A stretch of 64,000 bases of DNA from Corynebacterium sp. 122RC1 (GCF_024580955.1 NZ_JANIKD010000012.1:1-64000), one strand, 5' to 3'; shown: positions 8,148-18,239, counted from the stretch's first letter. Made by a program: numbers and translations. The notes: generated by a model not told the origin, from the letters alone.

Positions 8148-8627
8148 ATGGATACGATGATCCTCTTCGGCCTCCGGGTAGCACTGTTGGTGCTGCTGTG
8201 GCTGTTCATCCTGTTCGCCTTGAATGTGCAGCGCAAAGACACCAAGAACGCCACCGCCTCATCGTCTGCGGGCGGGAACGCCGCGCTGGTGCCTGCTGTG
8301 GTGGCGCCCCTGGCCGCGTCGAAACGCGGGGGGAAGCCGCGCCTGATCACTATTGTGGATGGGCCGTTGACGGGCTCACGGATGGAATTGGGTCAGCTCA
8401 CGGAGATTACCGTGGGGCGTTCTCCGGATTGTGATTTTGTGGTGGGCGATGATTTTGCGTCGGCGCGCCACGCGAAGCTCATCAAGCGCGGCAACGAGTG
8501 GTTTGTGGAGGATTTGGATTCCCGCAACGGCACGTTTGTCAGCGGCATGCGCATTGACCAGCCTGAAAAGGTGTCGGTTGGTACGGATGTGAAGGTGGGT
8601 CGTACCACGGTGAGGTTGGTTCCTTAA
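8148..8627 (+). CDS. fhaB: FHA-domain protein FhaB
   Basis: A 159-residue protein with one N-terminal membrane helix (about 7-25) and a C-terminal FHA domain showing EITVGRSPDCDFVV, ARHAKL and DSRNGTFVSG. It has a clear AAGGAG ribosome binding site. It is the second FHA protein of the conserved operon and in relatives interacts with the elongation/division penicillin-binding proteins and RodA and is phosphorylated by the Ser/Thr kinases encoded downstream. Its stop overlaps the pstP start (TAATG). Confidence 0.93.
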   Translation: MDTMILFGLRVALLVLLWLFILFALNVQRKDTKNATASSSAGGNAALVPAVVAPLAASKRGGKPRLITIVDGPLTGSRMELGQLTEITVGRSPDCDFVVGDDFASARHAKLIKRGNEWFVEDLDSRNGTFVSGMRIDQPEKVSVGTDVKVGRTTVRLVP

Positions 8628-10162
8628 TGTTCAAACTTGATTACGCAGTAGCCTCCGACCGCGGCCTCGTGCGGGACAACAACGAGGATTCCGCCTACGC
8701 GGGCCCGCACCTACTCGCGCTTGCCGACGGCATGGGTGGACACGCCGCCGGCGAGATCGCCTCGCAAATCATGATCAACTTCCTGCGCTCTCTGGATCAG
8801 GACCCGCAGGATAATGACATGCTTGCGCTGCTCGGCTCCGGCGCCGATGAGGCAAACAGCAAGATTGCTGAGGCGATCGTTGAGGCTCCCGAAACCCAAG
8901 GCATGGGCACCACGCTGACCGCCTTGATGTTCAACGGCACTGAGTTTGGCATGTGCCATGTGGGCGATAGCCGCGGCTACCTGTTGCGTGACGGCAAGCT
9001 GCGCCAAATCACGGTGGATGACACCTACGTCCAGTCCCTTGTCCATGAGGGCAAGCTGGACCCCGAAGACGTGTTCATGCACCCCATGCGCTCCATGATC
9101 CTCAAGGCCTACAGCGGCACCCCCGTTGAGCCGACCCTGGAGATCATCCCTCTGCAGGTAGGCGACCGCGTACTCCTGTGCTCCGATGGACTCTCGGACC
9201 CCGTGGCGGCCTCCACCATAGAGACCACCCTGCTGGAGGGCACCCCAGCACAGGCCGCGCAGCGCCTCGTGGAGCTGGCGCTTCGTTCCGGCGGCCCGGA
9301 CAACGTCACCGTTGTGGTTGCGGACGTGGTGGAGGGTTCCTCCGAACGTACCCTTCCCCCGGAGCCGCTGCTCGGCGGGGCGTTGCTGGGTGCCATTGAG
9401 GAGGACCCGCGCCCGGATACCGCCGCTGGCCGAGCCGCGATGCTCATCCAGAAGCGTCAACCGCAGGCCATTGCGCCCCAGGTGCCCAATCAGGCGGAGG
9501 GGGAAGCTGAACCGGAAGCCTTAGACACGAGTCCCAAACGGGGAAAATTCCTCGTGCTCATTGTTGCCCTCACCCTCCTGATTGCCCTTATCGGCGCTGG
9601 TTGGTGGGGCTTTAGCCGTCTGCAGAACAGTTTTTATGTGACCACCAGCCCGCTGAGCAATGAGCTGGTGATCGAGCAGGGCGTGAACATGAACCTCCTG
9701 GGGCGCGAGCTGCACTCCACGTACCAGCGTGCCTGCCTGAGCCCCACCGATGAGCTCACCATGATCCCGGTGGATTCCACGGCGCCGTGCCACCACTTCA
9801 CGCTCACTGACCTGGATGAATCGGCTCGCGCGGAAGTGTCCACCCTCCCCCGCGGCGACTACGACCAAGCCTTGCAGCAGATGCAAACCCTGGCCAGCAA
9901 GGCCCTGCCGCTGTGCGTTACCCGCGAAGGAAGTGGGAGTACAGCGCAAGGCCGTGAGCCAGCTTCCTCAGCAACAGCGAGTGCGGTGCCGACGAGCACC
10001 CGCCAGGCGGCCCAAAGCAGCACGGCCGCTGCGGCGCCTGCTTCCTCTTCCGCTGCCTCCGTGGCCGCGTCGGAAGGCAGAGCAAGCACAGCAAGCACAG
10101 CAAGCAGTACTGCCCTCGGTGACCTCACGAGCCCTGGGTTGAACTGCCGGGAGGTGGATTAA
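8627..10162 (+). CDS. pstP: PP2C-family Ser/Thr protein phosphatase PstP
   Basis: A 511-residue membrane-anchored phosphatase that reverses PknA/PknB phosphorylation. The catalytic domain (about 1-235) contains the metal-binding motifs RDNNEDSAY, ADGMGGHAAGE, HVGDSRGYL, CSDGLSD and GGPDNVTVVV. A membrane helix is at about 305-330 (FLVLIVALTLLIALIGAGWW). The extracellular part (about 335-511) ends in a Ser/Ala/Thr-rich tail of low complexity. It overlaps fhaB by one base and rodA starts immediately after its stop. Confidence 0.95.
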   Translation: MFKLDYAVASDRGLVRDNNEDSAYAGPHLLALADGMGGHAAGEIASQIMINFLRSLDQDPQDNDMLALLGSGADEANSKIAEAIVEAPETQGMGTTLTALMFNGTEFGMCHVGDSRGYLLRDGKLRQITVDDTYVQSLVHEGKLDPEDVFMHPMRSMILKAYSGTPVEPTLEIIPLQVGDRVLLCSDGLSDPVAASTIETTLLEGTPAQAAQRLVELALRSGGPDNVTVVVADVVEGSSERTLPPEPLLGGALLGAIEEDPRPDTAAGRAAMLIQKRQPQAIAPQVPNQAEGEAEPEALDTSPKRGKFLVLIVALTLLIALIGAGWWGFSRLQNSFYVTTSPLSNELVIEQGVNMNLLGRELHSTYQRACLSPTDELTMIPVDSTAPCHHFTLTDLDESARAEVSTLPRGDYDQALQQMQTLASKALPLCVTREGSGSTAQGREPASSATASAVPTSTRQAAQSSTAAAAPASSSAASVAASEGRASTASTASSTALGDLTSPGLNCREVD

Positions 10163-11533
10163 ATGACGGTGACGCAACGCCTAGCTACTCGCCGCCTGGA
10201 GTTTGGGCTGCTGGTGTGTGCCGCGCTGATTATTGCCGTGACTCTGGTGAGTCTGAACCTTGCGCAGGGGCAGGCGCTCACGCAAGAGATGTTTTGGGTG
10301 ATCGGTGGGTTTTTGGTGGTGTTCACCATCGCCCACCTGGCGCTGTGTTTCACCGCGCCGCACGCTGACCAAGTGATGCTGCCGGTGGCTAGTGTGCTCA
10401 ATGGTTTGGGCCTGGTGATGGTGTATCGCCTGGACCTCGCTGAGGGGACGGCACTCGCGAATCGGCAGGTGATGTGGTCGCTGGTGGCGGTGGCGCTGAT
10501 GGTGGCTGTGCTGGTGATTATTCGCGACCACCGCGTGCTCACCCGCTATTCCTATGTGCTCGGGCTGATCGGCCTGGTCCTGCTAGCCCTGCCGTTGGTG
10601 TGGCCGGCGAGTGCGGTGAACGCGGATGCCCGCATTTGGATTTCCATTGGGCCGTTTTCTGTGCAGCCCGGCGAGTTCTCAAAGATCCTCCTGCTGCTGT
10701 TCTTTGCCCAGCTCCTGGTGACCAAGCGCGCGCTATTTACCGTGGCTGGCTACCGTTTCCTAGGCTTGGAGTTTCCGCGTCTACGCGACCTCGCACCGAT
10801 TATCGGCGTGTGGGGCTTCGCCATTTTGATCATGGCCGGGGAGAATGACTTCGGCCCTGCCCTGCTGCTGTTTAGCACGGTGCTGGGCATGATTTACCTG
10901 GCCACTGGCCGCGCCTCGTGGCTGATGATCGGCGCTTTCCTGGTAGCGCTCGGCGGTACCGCGGTGTACCAGGTTTCCGATAAGATCCAGGCCCGCTTCA
11001 GCAACTTCCAGGACCCGGTGGGCAACTATGACACCACCGGCTACCAGCTCTCCCAGGCACTGTTCGGCATGTCCACCGGCGGCATTTCCGGAACGGGCAT
11101 CGGCGCTGGTCATCCGCAGCTTGTGCCGGTGGCGGAGTCGGACTTCATTCTGGCTGCGATCGGTGAGGAACTCGGTCTCATCGGCCTTTCCGCAGTCCTG
11201 GTGCTCTTTGCCATTTTTGTCACCCGTGGCATGCGCACCGCGCTTCTCACCCGTGATTCCTACGGCAAGCTCGTGGCATCCGGTCTCTCCTTGACCATTG
11301 CCATCCAGGTGTTCGTGGTCACCGCCGGCATCAGCGCCCTGCTGCCCATGACCGGCCTGACCACGCCATTCATGTCTCAGGGTGGTTCCAGCCTCATGGC
11401 GAACTACATCCTGTTGGGCCTCATCCTGCGCATTTCCGACGCCGCTCACCGCCAAGCGCTCAGCATGGGCACGGGAGTGGGCGCTGGCCCGGGTGCGGGT
11501 GCGGCTCCGCTGGCACAGGAGGTGCGCGCATGA
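10163..11533 (+). CDS. rodA: SEDS-family peptidoglycan glycosyltransferase RodA
   Basis: A 456-residue polytopic membrane protein of the FtsW/RodA/SpoVE family, the glycan-chain polymerase that acts with a class B penicillin-binding protein. Family segments are visible: QPGEFSKILLLLFFAQ (about 171-186), ENDFGPALLLF (with the conserved Asp), YQLSQALFGMSTGG, HPQLVPVAESDFILAAIGEE and LTTPFMSQGGSSLMANY. Position next to pbpA supports RodA rather than FtsW. The gene overlaps pbpA by 4 bp (ATGA). Confidence 0.95.
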   Translation: MTVTQRLATRRLEFGLLVCAALIIAVTLVSLNLAQGQALTQEMFWVIGGFLVVFTIAHLALCFTAPHADQVMLPVASVLNGLGLVMVYRLDLAEGTALANRQVMWSLVAVALMVAVLVIIRDHRVLTRYSYVLGLIGLVLLALPLVWPASAVNADARIWISIGPFSVQPGEFSKILLLLFFAQLLVTKRALFTVAGYRFLGLEFPRLRDLAPIIGVWGFAILIMAGENDFGPALLLFSTVLGMIYLATGRASWLMIGAFLVALGGTAVYQVSDKIQARFSNFQDPVGNYDTTGYQLSQALFGMSTGGISGTGIGAGHPQLVPVAESDFILAAIGEELGLIGLSAVLVLFAIFVTRGMRTALLTRDSYGKLVASGLSLTIAIQVFVVTAGISALLPMTGLTTPFMSQGGSSLMANYILLGLILRISDAAHRQALSMGTGVGAGPGAGAAPLAQEVRA

Positions 11534-12975
11534 ACCGCTCAATCCGCATGGTAAGTATCTTCTCCCTGCTGCTCATTTTGGTGCTGCTGATCAACCTCAC
11601 GGTGATCCAGGCGTTTCGCACCGAGGAGTACGCGGACAACCCCCTCAACCGCCGCGCCTACCTGGAGATGGCGCAGCAACCTCGTGGCTCAATCTCCACC
11701 GCAGGTGTGGTGTTGGCGGAGTCCATCCAAGATGAGGATGGCTTCTACCAGCGTCAATACCTCAACAACCCGCAGATCTACGGCCCCGTGACCGGCTACC
11801 TTTCCCAGGTGTACGGCGCTGCGGGCTTGGAGGCAAGCTACAACGAGGTGCTCAACGGTACCGACGAAACCATGGCGGTGCGTAGCGTGTGGTCCACTAT
11901 CCTCGGTGAGTCGACCCCCGTGGGCAACGTGGAGCTCACGTTGAACCCGGGCATGCAGCAGGTGGCTCACGACTTCATGGCGGAGTCTGGCTACGAGGGT
12001 GCTGTGGTGGCAATCCGGCCATCAACCGGCGAGATCCTCACCATGGCCTCCTCCCCCAGCTACAACGCCCAGGAGATCGTGGACCCGAACACGTCTGAGG
12101 CCACCTGGGCAGCGTTGAACGCGGATCCCGGCAGCCCGCTGCTGAACCACGCTACGCAGGAGATCCTGCCGCCCGGCTCCACTTTCAAGGTAATCACCAC
12201 GGCGGCTGGCCTGGCCCAGGGCTACACCCCTGATTCCCAGCTCACCGGCGCGAACAACATCACTTTGCCGGGTACCAACACCACCCTGGAGAACTACGGT
12301 GGGCAGGTGTGTGCTGGGCAGCAGCAGGTTTCCCTGGCCACCGCTTTCCAGCTCTCTTGCAACACCGCCTTTGTGGAAATGGGCATTGGTGCCGGAGCGG
12401 ACGCGATGCGGGATACCGCCGCAGCCTTTGGTGTGGGCGAGACCTACAACTTGGGCCTGCCAATGGTGGCCGGCACCGTGGGCGACATCCCGGATGACGC
12501 AGCCCTTGGCCAATCCAGCATTGGCCAGCGCGACGTTGCCCTCTCCGTCCTGCAGAACGCCGTGATTGCCGCCACCGTGGCAAACGGCGGCCTGCGAATG
12601 GAGCCACACCTGGTGGCCCGCGTGACCAGCCCAAGCGGCAGCACAATCAGCCAGACCGAACCCCGCGAACTCACTCAGGCCGTTTCCCCCGAGGTAGCCG
12701 GCACGCTCACGGAACTGATGCGCGCCTCTGAGCGCAATACCGCCGGCTACGCGGGGCAGGACATCGCCTCCAAGACCGGCACGGCGGAGCACGGCGAGGA
12801 TTCGCGGAACTCCAATCCGCACGCCTGGTACATCGCCTTCAGCCCATCTTCCGACGTCGCGGTGGCCGTAGTGGTGAAAAACGGCGGCTCCGCAGGCCAG
12901 GCCGCAACCGGCGGTTCCGTGGCAGCGCCGATCGGCCGGGCAGTGATCGCCGCGGCAGTAGGTTCGCAGGGTTAG
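11530..12975 (+). CDS. pbpA: Class B penicillin-binding protein PbpA
   Basis: A 481-residue transpeptidase partner of RodA. It has one N-terminal membrane anchor (about 7-27), a short non-catalytic domain, and a transpeptidase domain with the active-site motifs PPGSTFK (SxxK), SCN (LSCNTAF) and KTG (SKTGTAEH). It is the acyl-enzyme target of beta-lactams. It is short for a class B protein but normal for actinobacterial PbpA. Translationally coupled to rodA. Confidence 0.95.
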   Translation: MNRSIRMVSIFSLLLILVLLINLTVIQAFRTEEYADNPLNRRAYLEMAQQPRGSISTAGVVLAESIQDEDGFYQRQYLNNPQIYGPVTGYLSQVYGAAGLEASYNEVLNGTDETMAVRSVWSTILGESTPVGNVELTLNPGMQQVAHDFMAESGYEGAVVAIRPSTGEILTMASSPSYNAQEIVDPNTSEATWAALNADPGSPLLNHATQEILPPGSTFKVITTAAGLAQGYTPDSQLTGANNITLPGTNTTLENYGGQVCAGQQQVSLATAFQLSCNTAFVEMGIGAGADAMRDTAAAFGVGETYNLGLPMVAGTVGDIPDDAALGQSSIGQRDVALSVLQNAVIAATVANGGLRMEPHLVARVTSPSGSTISQTEPRELTQAVSPEVAGTLTELMRASERNTAGYAGQDIASKTGTAEHGEDSRNSNPHAWYIAFSPSSDVAVAVVVKNGGSAGQAATGGSVAAPIGRAVIAAAVGSQG

Positions 12976-12999
12976 GCAGAGGTTAGGGAAGGAAGACTC

Positions 13000-14400
13000 A
13001 TGAATCATGAACAAATGCAAGCCCTAATCGGCTCCGACTACCGCCTGCAGTGGGTGGTGGGCAACGGCGGCATGTCTACCGTGTGGCTGGCTGACGACGT
13101 TCACAATGACCGCGAAGTAGCCATCAAGGTGCTGCGCCCCGAGTTCTCAGACAACAACGAGTTCCTCTCTCGCTTCCGCAATGAAGCGCTGGCCAGCGAG
13201 AACATTATCTCTGAAAACGTGGTGCGCACCTACGACTACCGCGAAACCACCGACCAAACCGGGCGCACCCTGTGCTTCATTGTGATGGAGTTCGTGCGCG
13301 GAGAATCCTTGGCGGACATGCTGGCACGCAAGGGCTCACTGGAGGAAGCGCTGGCGCTGGACGTGTTGGAACAGGCTGGCCATGGCTTGTCCATCATTCA
13401 CCGCATGGGCCTCGTGCACCGCGACATCAAGCCGGGTAATCTGCTGATCACGGAAAACGGCAAGGTGAAGATCACAGACTTTGGCATTGCCAAGGCCGCG
13501 GCGGCAGTGCCGCTCACCCGCACTGGCATGGTGGTGGGCACCGCCCAGTACGTTTCCCCTGAGCAGGCGCAGGGCCAGGATGTGACCGCTGCTTCGGACG
13601 TCTACTCGCTTGGCGTTGTGGGCTATGAGATGTTGGCTGGCAAGCGGCCTTTCAGCGGCGATTCCTCCGTTTCCGTGGCCATCGCACACATCAACCAAGC
13701 CCCACCTGCCCTGCCTACCTCCATCAGTGCCCAGGCCCGTGAGTTGATTGGCATTGCCCTGCGCAAAGACCCAAGCAACCGTTTTGCAGACGGCAACGAG
13801 TTCACCCTTGCCGTCGCGGCAGTGCGCGCGGGCCAGCGCCCGCCAGCGCCCGCCACGGCGAGCATGCAGCGCGTTGCACCGCAGCCAACCCCCACGGCCT
13901 CCACGCAGATGTTGGGGCAGGTGGCGCAGCCCACCACGCTGAGCCCCGCTGCCACAGGTGTACGCCCGGCACCTACCGCGATTCCAGCCGCTGCGCCCAC
14001 TGGGAGTTCGCAGCAGAAGCAGTCCGGCGGCGGCTTTGGCACCGGAGTGGCGGTGGCGCTGCTGCTCGTTGCGGTTGCCGCCGCCGCAGTGTGGGCGGCC
14101 AGCACGGGGTTGTTCGATGGCCTACTGGGCAATGACAGCACGGAAACCAGCACCCCGACACCGGAAACCGTGACCGTGACCGAGCAACAAAGCGCCACCA
14201 CGGTCTTCCAAACCCCAACGGTTGAGCCAACTACCCCGGAGGAGGAGCCCACCCCAACGGTGGAAACGCTCACCCGCACCCCTCAACAGGACCCGCTGGT
14301 GCCGCTCCCACCCACTGATGTTCCAAGCGAGTTGCCAACGGTGACCCTGGAGCCGTCGGTACCTAACCTTATTGAAGATCTTCTTGGAGGTACGCAGTGA
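13000..14400 (+). CDS. pknA: Ser/Thr protein kinase PknA
   Basis: A transmembrane eukaryotic-type kinase of 466 residues. The kinase domain has the Gly-loop GNGGMS (21-26), ATP-binding K43, HRDIKPGN with catalytic D142, DFG (D160) and the activation loop TRTGMVVGTAQYVSPEQ. A membrane helix lies at about 348-368. The extracellular tail is Thr/Pro/Glu-rich and has no PASTA domain, as expected for PknA. GGAAG before the ATG serves as ribosome binding site. It regulates growth, shape and division with PknB. Overlaps pknB by 4 bp. Confidence 0.95.
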   Translation: MNHEQMQALIGSDYRLQWVVGNGGMSTVWLADDVHNDREVAIKVLRPEFSDNNEFLSRFRNEALASENIISENVVRTYDYRETTDQTGRTLCFIVMEFVRGESLADMLARKGSLEEALALDVLEQAGHGLSIIHRMGLVHRDIKPGNLLITENGKVKITDFGIAKAAAAVPLTRTGMVVGTAQYVSPEQAQGQDVTAASDVYSLGVVGYEMLAGKRPFSGDSSVSVAIAHINQAPPALPTSISAQARELIGIALRKDPSNRFADGNEFTLAVAAVRAGQRPPAPATASMQRVAPQPTPTASTQMLGQVAQPTTLSPAATGVRPAPTAIPAAAPTGSSQQKQSGGGFGTGVAVALLLVAVAAAAVWAASTGLFDGLLGNDSTETSTPTPETVTVTEQQSATTVFQTPTVEPTTPEEEPTPTVETLTRTPQQDPLVPLPPTDVPSELPTVTLEPSVPNLIEDLLGGTQ

Positions 14401-16325
14401 CCGATGCGCCCGAACTGATCGCCGGCCGCTATGCGCTGGGCGAGATCATCGGCTCAGGCGGTATGTCTGAGGTGTACGCGGCTACGGACACCGTGCTCGG
14501 CCGCGATGTTGCGGTGAAGATGCTGCGCCGCGATTTGGCGCGGGACATCAACTTCCGTGAGCGTTTCCGCCGCGAGGCGCAGAACTCCGGCAAGCTCAAC
14601 CACCCCGCGATCGTTGCCGTGTTTGATACGGGTGAGCAGGAAATTGACGCCCTGAACACGCCATACATCGTGATGGAGCGCGTCCACGGCCGCACGTTGC
14701 GGGACATCGTCCGCGAATCCGGCCCCATGGCACCCGCCGAGGCCGCCCGCACGCTTATCCCCGTGGCCCAGGCACTCCAAGCCAGCCATGACGCCGGCAT
14801 CATCCACCGCGACATCAAACCCGCAAACGTGATGATCACCAACACCGGTTCGGTCAAGGTGATGGATTTCGGCATCGCTCGCGCCCTCGACGACGCCACC
14901 AGCGCCATGACCCAAACCTCCGCCGTGATCGGCACGGCGCAGTACCTCTCCCCAGAGCAGGCCAGGGGCAAGCTCGCTGATGCGCGTTCCGACGTCTACG
15001 CCTTGGGCTGCGTCCTGTATGAAACGCTGACCGGCCGGCCTCCTTTTGAAGGCGATACCCCCTTCGCCGTGGCATACCAGCACGTCCAAGAGGAGCCCAC
15101 GCGCCCGAGTGAGTTCATCGCAGACATCAGCCCAACCGCGGCAATCAACCTGGACGCAGTGGTACTCACCGCCATGGCCAAGCACCCGGCGGATCGCTAC
15201 CAAACCGCCCGTGCCATGGAGGAAGACCTCGAGCGTCTGGAGCGCAGTGCGGTCACGGAGGCAGCGCGGCACTACATTGAACCCGGTGCCGGCGCACAGC
15301 ATGACGCCCCGGCAGCGAATCCCGAGCCGGACCCAGCCGCCGAGCCGCGCGCGCGCCATCGGGCGTCGGAACGCAGCTCCAACCGTGGGCTGAAGGCGGT
15401 TGCTGCGGTGCTCAGCCTCATCATTTTGGGTGTGGGCGGCGCGTTTGCTTACGAATATTTCAACGGCAGTTCCATCAACAGGCAGATGGTGGAAATCCCG
15501 GACGTCACCGGCCAAACTGAGGAAGGCGCAGTCCGTGCCCTCGAAGAGCTTTCACTGCAGGTCAACGTGGTGGAGCAGCCAAGCCCGAGCGTGCCGCGCG
15601 GCATCGCCCTGGGCACAAACCCGACCCCCGGCTCCAGCGTGCGGGAAGGCACAACGGTGCAGCTCACGGTGTCCAGCGGGCGGGAAGTCACGGAGGTTCC
15701 GGATCTCGCGGGGCTGAACACTGCCGACGCAGCCAAGGCGCTTGCAGACGCAGGTCTTGAACTGGACCCGGTGGTGCGCGAGGAGGCCTCGGAGACCGTA
15801 GCCGAGGGTCAAATTACGCAACAGCAGCCGAGCGCGGGTTCCCAAGTTTCCAGGGGCTCACGCGTGGTGATCACCGTTTCCACCGGCCTGCCCACCGAAC
15901 GCGTGCCGCTGCTCGTGGGCCAGACGTGGCAGCAGGCGCAGGAGAACTTGGCGTCGCTGGGCTTCAACCCGGTGGCGCAATACGTGGATTCCATTGAGCC
16001 TGAGGGTCGCGTGGTGGCAGTCAACGGCGAAGGCTCCCAAGCCAGCGAGGGCGCCACCATTACCGTGCAGGTTTCCAACGGCATGCTCATGAGGATGCCG
16101 AGCATCACGCGCCTGGAACCCGCCGCAGCCGTGGGTGCCCTCCGCGCCGCCGGCTGGACCGGCGACCCCGCCCAACTGCGCCAAGGCAATCCGATCCCCA
16201 CCGCCGCGCTGGTGGACCAAGGCCTCATTGCCACCCAAAGCCCAGAACAGGGCGCGTTGGTGCGCAAGGACGCCGACATCCCGATTAGCGTGTATAACTT
16301 CGACCTTTCAGTCCTAGGAAGGTAA
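14397..16325 (+). CDS. pknB: Ser/Thr protein kinase PknB with PASTA repeats
   Basis: A 642-residue receptor kinase. The kinase domain (about 1-275) has [10 protein letters not shown]41, HRDIKPAN (D139) and DFG (D157); the activation loop contains several Thr/Ser ([16 protein letters not shown]). A membrane helix follows at about 333-353. Outside the cell there are four PASTA repeats, beginning near [24 protein letters not shown] and MRMPSITR, which in relatives bind muropeptides or lipid II. Known substrates in the family include CwlM and the MurJ pseudokinase fusion, both encoded in this window. The start is GTG, overlapping the pknA stop. Confidence 0.96.
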   Translation: MTDAPELIAGRYALGEIIGSGGMSEVYAATDTVLGRDVAVKMLRRDLARDINFRERFRREAQNSGKLNHPAIVAVFDTGEQEIDALNTPYIVMERVHGRTLRDIVRESGPMAPAEAARTLIPVAQALQASHDAGIIHRDIKPANVMITNTGSVKVMDFGIARALDDATSAMTQTSAVIGTAQYLSPEQARGKLADARSDVYALGCVLYETLTGRPPFEGDTPFAVAYQHVQEEPTRPSEFIADISPTAAINLDAVVLTAMAKHPADRYQTARAMEEDLERLERSAVTEAARHYIEPGAGAQHDAPAANPEPDPAAEPRARHRASERSSNRGLKAVAAVLSLIILGVGGAFAYEYFNGSSINRQMVEIPDVTGQTEEGAVRALEELSLQVNVVEQPSPSVPRGIALGTNPTPGSSVREGTTVQLTVSSGREVTEVPDLAGLNTADAAKALADAGLELDPVVREEASETVAEGQITQQQPSAGSQVSRGSRVVITVSTGLPTERVPLLVGQTWQQAQENLASLGFNPVAQYVDSIEPEGRVVAVNGEGSQASEGATITVQVSNGMLMRMPSITRLEPAAAVGALRAAGWTGDPAQLRQGNPIPTAALVDQGLIATQSPEQGALVRKDADIPISVYNFDLSVLGR

Positions 16326-16380
16326 TCTTGGTGAGAAGTTCCGCTCCACCGCCGAGCGACCACAACTATTGAGAGAAACC

Positions 16381-16644
16381 ATGCCAAAGTCAAAGATTAC
16401 AACCAACGCGGTTCCCCAGAGTTCCACCACGAACCGCACCCCAGTGAAGATCAACGCCAGCGGCACCCCAGTGTGGTACAAAGTCATCATGTTTGCCCTG
16501 CTCCTGGCCGGTCTGGCATGGCTCGTGGTGAACTACCTGGCGGGCCCTCAGATCGACTTCATGGTTCAACTTGGCGCCTGGAATTACGCCATTGGCTTCG
16601 GCCTGTTCATCGTGGGTCTGCTCATGACCATGGGCTGGCGCTAA
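16381..16644 (+). CDS. crgA: Cell division protein CrgA
   Basis: An 87-residue protein with two membrane helices (about 34-52 and 65-83), a polar N-terminus (MPKSKITTN) and the family segment [10 protein letters not shown]. CrgA recruits FtsZ-ring and penicillin-binding partners at the division site in actinobacteria. I chose ATG 16381 because homologues begin MPKSK; an in-frame TTG at 16369 is an alternative. It lies 55 bp after pknB and is followed by a strong terminator. Confidence 0.92.
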   Translation: MPKSKITTNAVPQSSTTNRTPVKINASGTPVWYKVIMFALLLAGLAWLVVNYLAGPQIDFMVQLGAWNYAIGFGLFIVGLLMTMGWR

Positions 16645-16661
16645 CAGGCTCTTTACACCGC

Positions 16662-16703
16662 AAAGCCGCGGCTGTGGGATTAACTCCCCAGCCGCGGCTT
16701 TTT
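16662..16703 (+). terminator. Terminator of the fhaA-crgA operon
   Basis: A 12-bp perfect GC-rich stem (AAGCCGCGGCTG at 16663-16674 with its complement at 16689-16700) followed by a T run. It ends 7 bp before the first DnaA-box-like sequence of the cluster. Confidence 0.92.
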
Positions 16704-16709
16704 CACACC

Positions 16710-16952
16710 TGTGGAAAACGAGGTTCTTCACAGCACATTCCACAGCCTGTGGAAAAAGTTGTTCCACCACTGTTTACCTTTGTGTTTTTTCGAATCAAAC
16801 TCTAAAAGCCCAGGTTACTGCATTCGAACACGAGGCGTATTCGAGCGATGTTCGAGGAACCACAGCGATGTTATTTTCCACAGTGTTACTAACATTGTGG
16901 AAAACCCCCTCATGAACAAAATTGTGGAAAACTTCCCTGAGGGTGTGGAAAA
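16710..16952. other. Cluster of seven DnaA-box-like sequences between convergent genes
   Basis: Seven 9-mers of the type TGTGGAAAA or its complement lie at 16710-16718, 16736-16744 (CATTCCACA), 16748-16756, 16874-16882, 16896-16904, 16923-16931 and 16944-16952. The same 9-mers make up the origin region next to dnaA. The stretch contains no gene: crgA ends on the left and the rhomboid gene ends on the right. Between the boxes (16826-16857) are three TTCGA elements. Confidence 0.75.
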
Positions 16953-16970
16953 TCTGCTGGGATGGGCGTG

Positions 16971-17639
16971 CTACGCAGTTGGGCCGATGCTGGTGCCCAC
17001 AACCCAAATGAGCACGCACTCCACCACCAGCACGCCTAGAAGGAGCGGCGCCGTGCCCTTTCTCCACGCCACGAGCGGCCAGGCCACGATCGCGCCGGCG
17101 ATCAGCCCACCTAGGTGCCCCCACAGGGAAACGTTGCCGGAGACGAGTGAGAAGACCACGTTCACAGCCACCAACACGAGTGGGGCGCGGAGGTCCATTT
17201 TTCGGCGCACAGCGAGCGCCACGAGGAAGGCCATGAGGCCGTAGAGGGCGCCCGAGGCCCCCGCGGTGGGCGCGAGCGTGTCCATGAGCATCACCGCCAG
17301 GGAGCCCCCCAGCCCCGCGATGAAGTATCCAGCGGCGAACTGCCTGCTGCCGATGGCGCGCTCCAGCTCGGGGCCAAGCAGCCCCAGCATGAAGAGGTTG
17401 AGCGCCATGTGGGTTGCGCCAAGGTGGATAAACATTGAGCCCACGGCGCGAAGCATCGCCACCGGGTCATGCATCTCCGGGGCGAACAGGATCCAGTCTT
17501 GCGCCAGGGTGGAGTCCACCCAATTGCGCTCAAGAGATCCGCTTTGTACTGCAGTAACAAGATAGACCGCAAGGATGGCTGCACTGAGAAGGAAGGTCAC
17601 CGGGGCGCCGGCGAAGTATTTCCTCAGGAGCTCAACCAT
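16971..17639 (-). CDS. Rhomboid-family intramembrane serine protease
   Basis: A 222-residue membrane protein with about six or seven hydrophobic segments. The catalytic serine sits in GASGALYGL (GxSG motif), and the catalytic histidine is in WGHLGGLIAGA in a later helix. An HLGATHMALN-like segment (IHLGATHMALNLFML) matches the second-helix HxxxN region. It cleaves membrane-spanning substrates; these are unknown here. It follows ppiA in the same direction with a 16-bp gap. Its 3' end faces the DnaA-box cluster. Confidence 0.9.
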   Translation of the reverse strand: MVELLRKYFAGAPVTFLLSAAILAVYLVTAVQSGSLERNWVDSTLAQDWILFAPEMHDPVAMLRAVGSMFIHLGATHMALNLFMLGLLGPELERAIGSRQFAAGYFIAGLGGSLAVMLMDTLAPTAGASGALYGLMAFLVALAVRRKMDLRAPLVLVAVNVVFSLVSGNVSLWGHLGGLIAGAIVAWPLVAWRKGTAPLLLGVLVVECVLIWVVGTSIGPTA

Positions 17640-17655
17640 GCGGTCTGAAAAGGGT

Positions 17656-18171
17656 TTATTGAATCTCTACGGATTCCACAACCACTGGCTCGACGGGGCG
17701 ATCCATGCGGTCGGTGGCGGTTCCGGCGATCTCCAGCACAACCTTCTGGGATGCTGGGTCGGTGACCTCACCGAAGATGGTGTGGCGGTTGTTCAGGTGT
17801 GGAGTTGGCACAACGGTGATGAAGAACTGGGAGCCGTTGGTGCCTGGGCCAGCGTTTGCCATGGCCAGCAGGAATGGGCGGTCGAACTGCAGCTCTGGGT
17901 GGAACTCGTCAGCAAAGCGGTAGCCTGGGCCGCCCATGCCGGTGCCGGTTGGGTCGCCGCCCTGGATCATGAAGCCGTCAATCACGCGGTGGAAAATCAC
18001 GCCGTCGTAGAAGGGGCCGGTAGCTTCACCGGAAGCGTTCTTCTCGGAGTACTCCTTGGTGCCCTGGGCCAAGCCCACAAAGTTTTCCACAGTGTTTGGG
18101 GCGTGGTTGCCAAAGAGCTCGATGGTGATGTCGCCGTGATTGGTGTGCAGAATTGCAGTCGAAGTTTTCAT
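17656..18171 (-). CDS. ppiA: Cyclophilin-type peptidyl-prolyl cis-trans isomerase
   Basis: A 171-residue cytoplasmic cyclophilin that catalyses proline isomerisation. The fold signatures are [19 protein letters not shown] (catalytic Arg in FHRVI), [15 protein letters not shown] and HTIFGEV. There is no signal peptide. The start is ATG 18171 by comparison with relatives ([15 protein letters not shown]); an in-frame ATG at 18180 adds three residues. The open frame extends further upstream but overlaps the divergent gene and is not family-like. The coding sequence contains one DnaA-box-like TTTTCCACA near 18084. Confidence 0.95.
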   Translation of the reverse strand: MKTSTAILHTNHGDITIELFGNHAPNTVENFVGLAQGTKEYSEKNASGEATGPFYDGVIFHRVIDGFMIQGGDPTGTGMGGPGYRFADEFHPELQFDRPFLLAMANAGPGTNGSQFFITVVPTPHLNNRHTIFGEVTDPASQKVVLEIAGTATDRMDRPVEPVVVESVEIQ

Positions 18172-18239
18172 GCCCACCATCATAGACAAACCCGCTACGC
18201 TGTTGGGGAACAGATCTTTTTCACCGTACAGGAGGCAAT

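Noticed and set aside
16826-16857. Possible LexA (SOS) box among TTCGA elements
   Set aside because: TCGAGCGATGTTCGA has the right half TGTTCGA but the left half is poor and the spacing is one base short; no SOS gene is adjacent.
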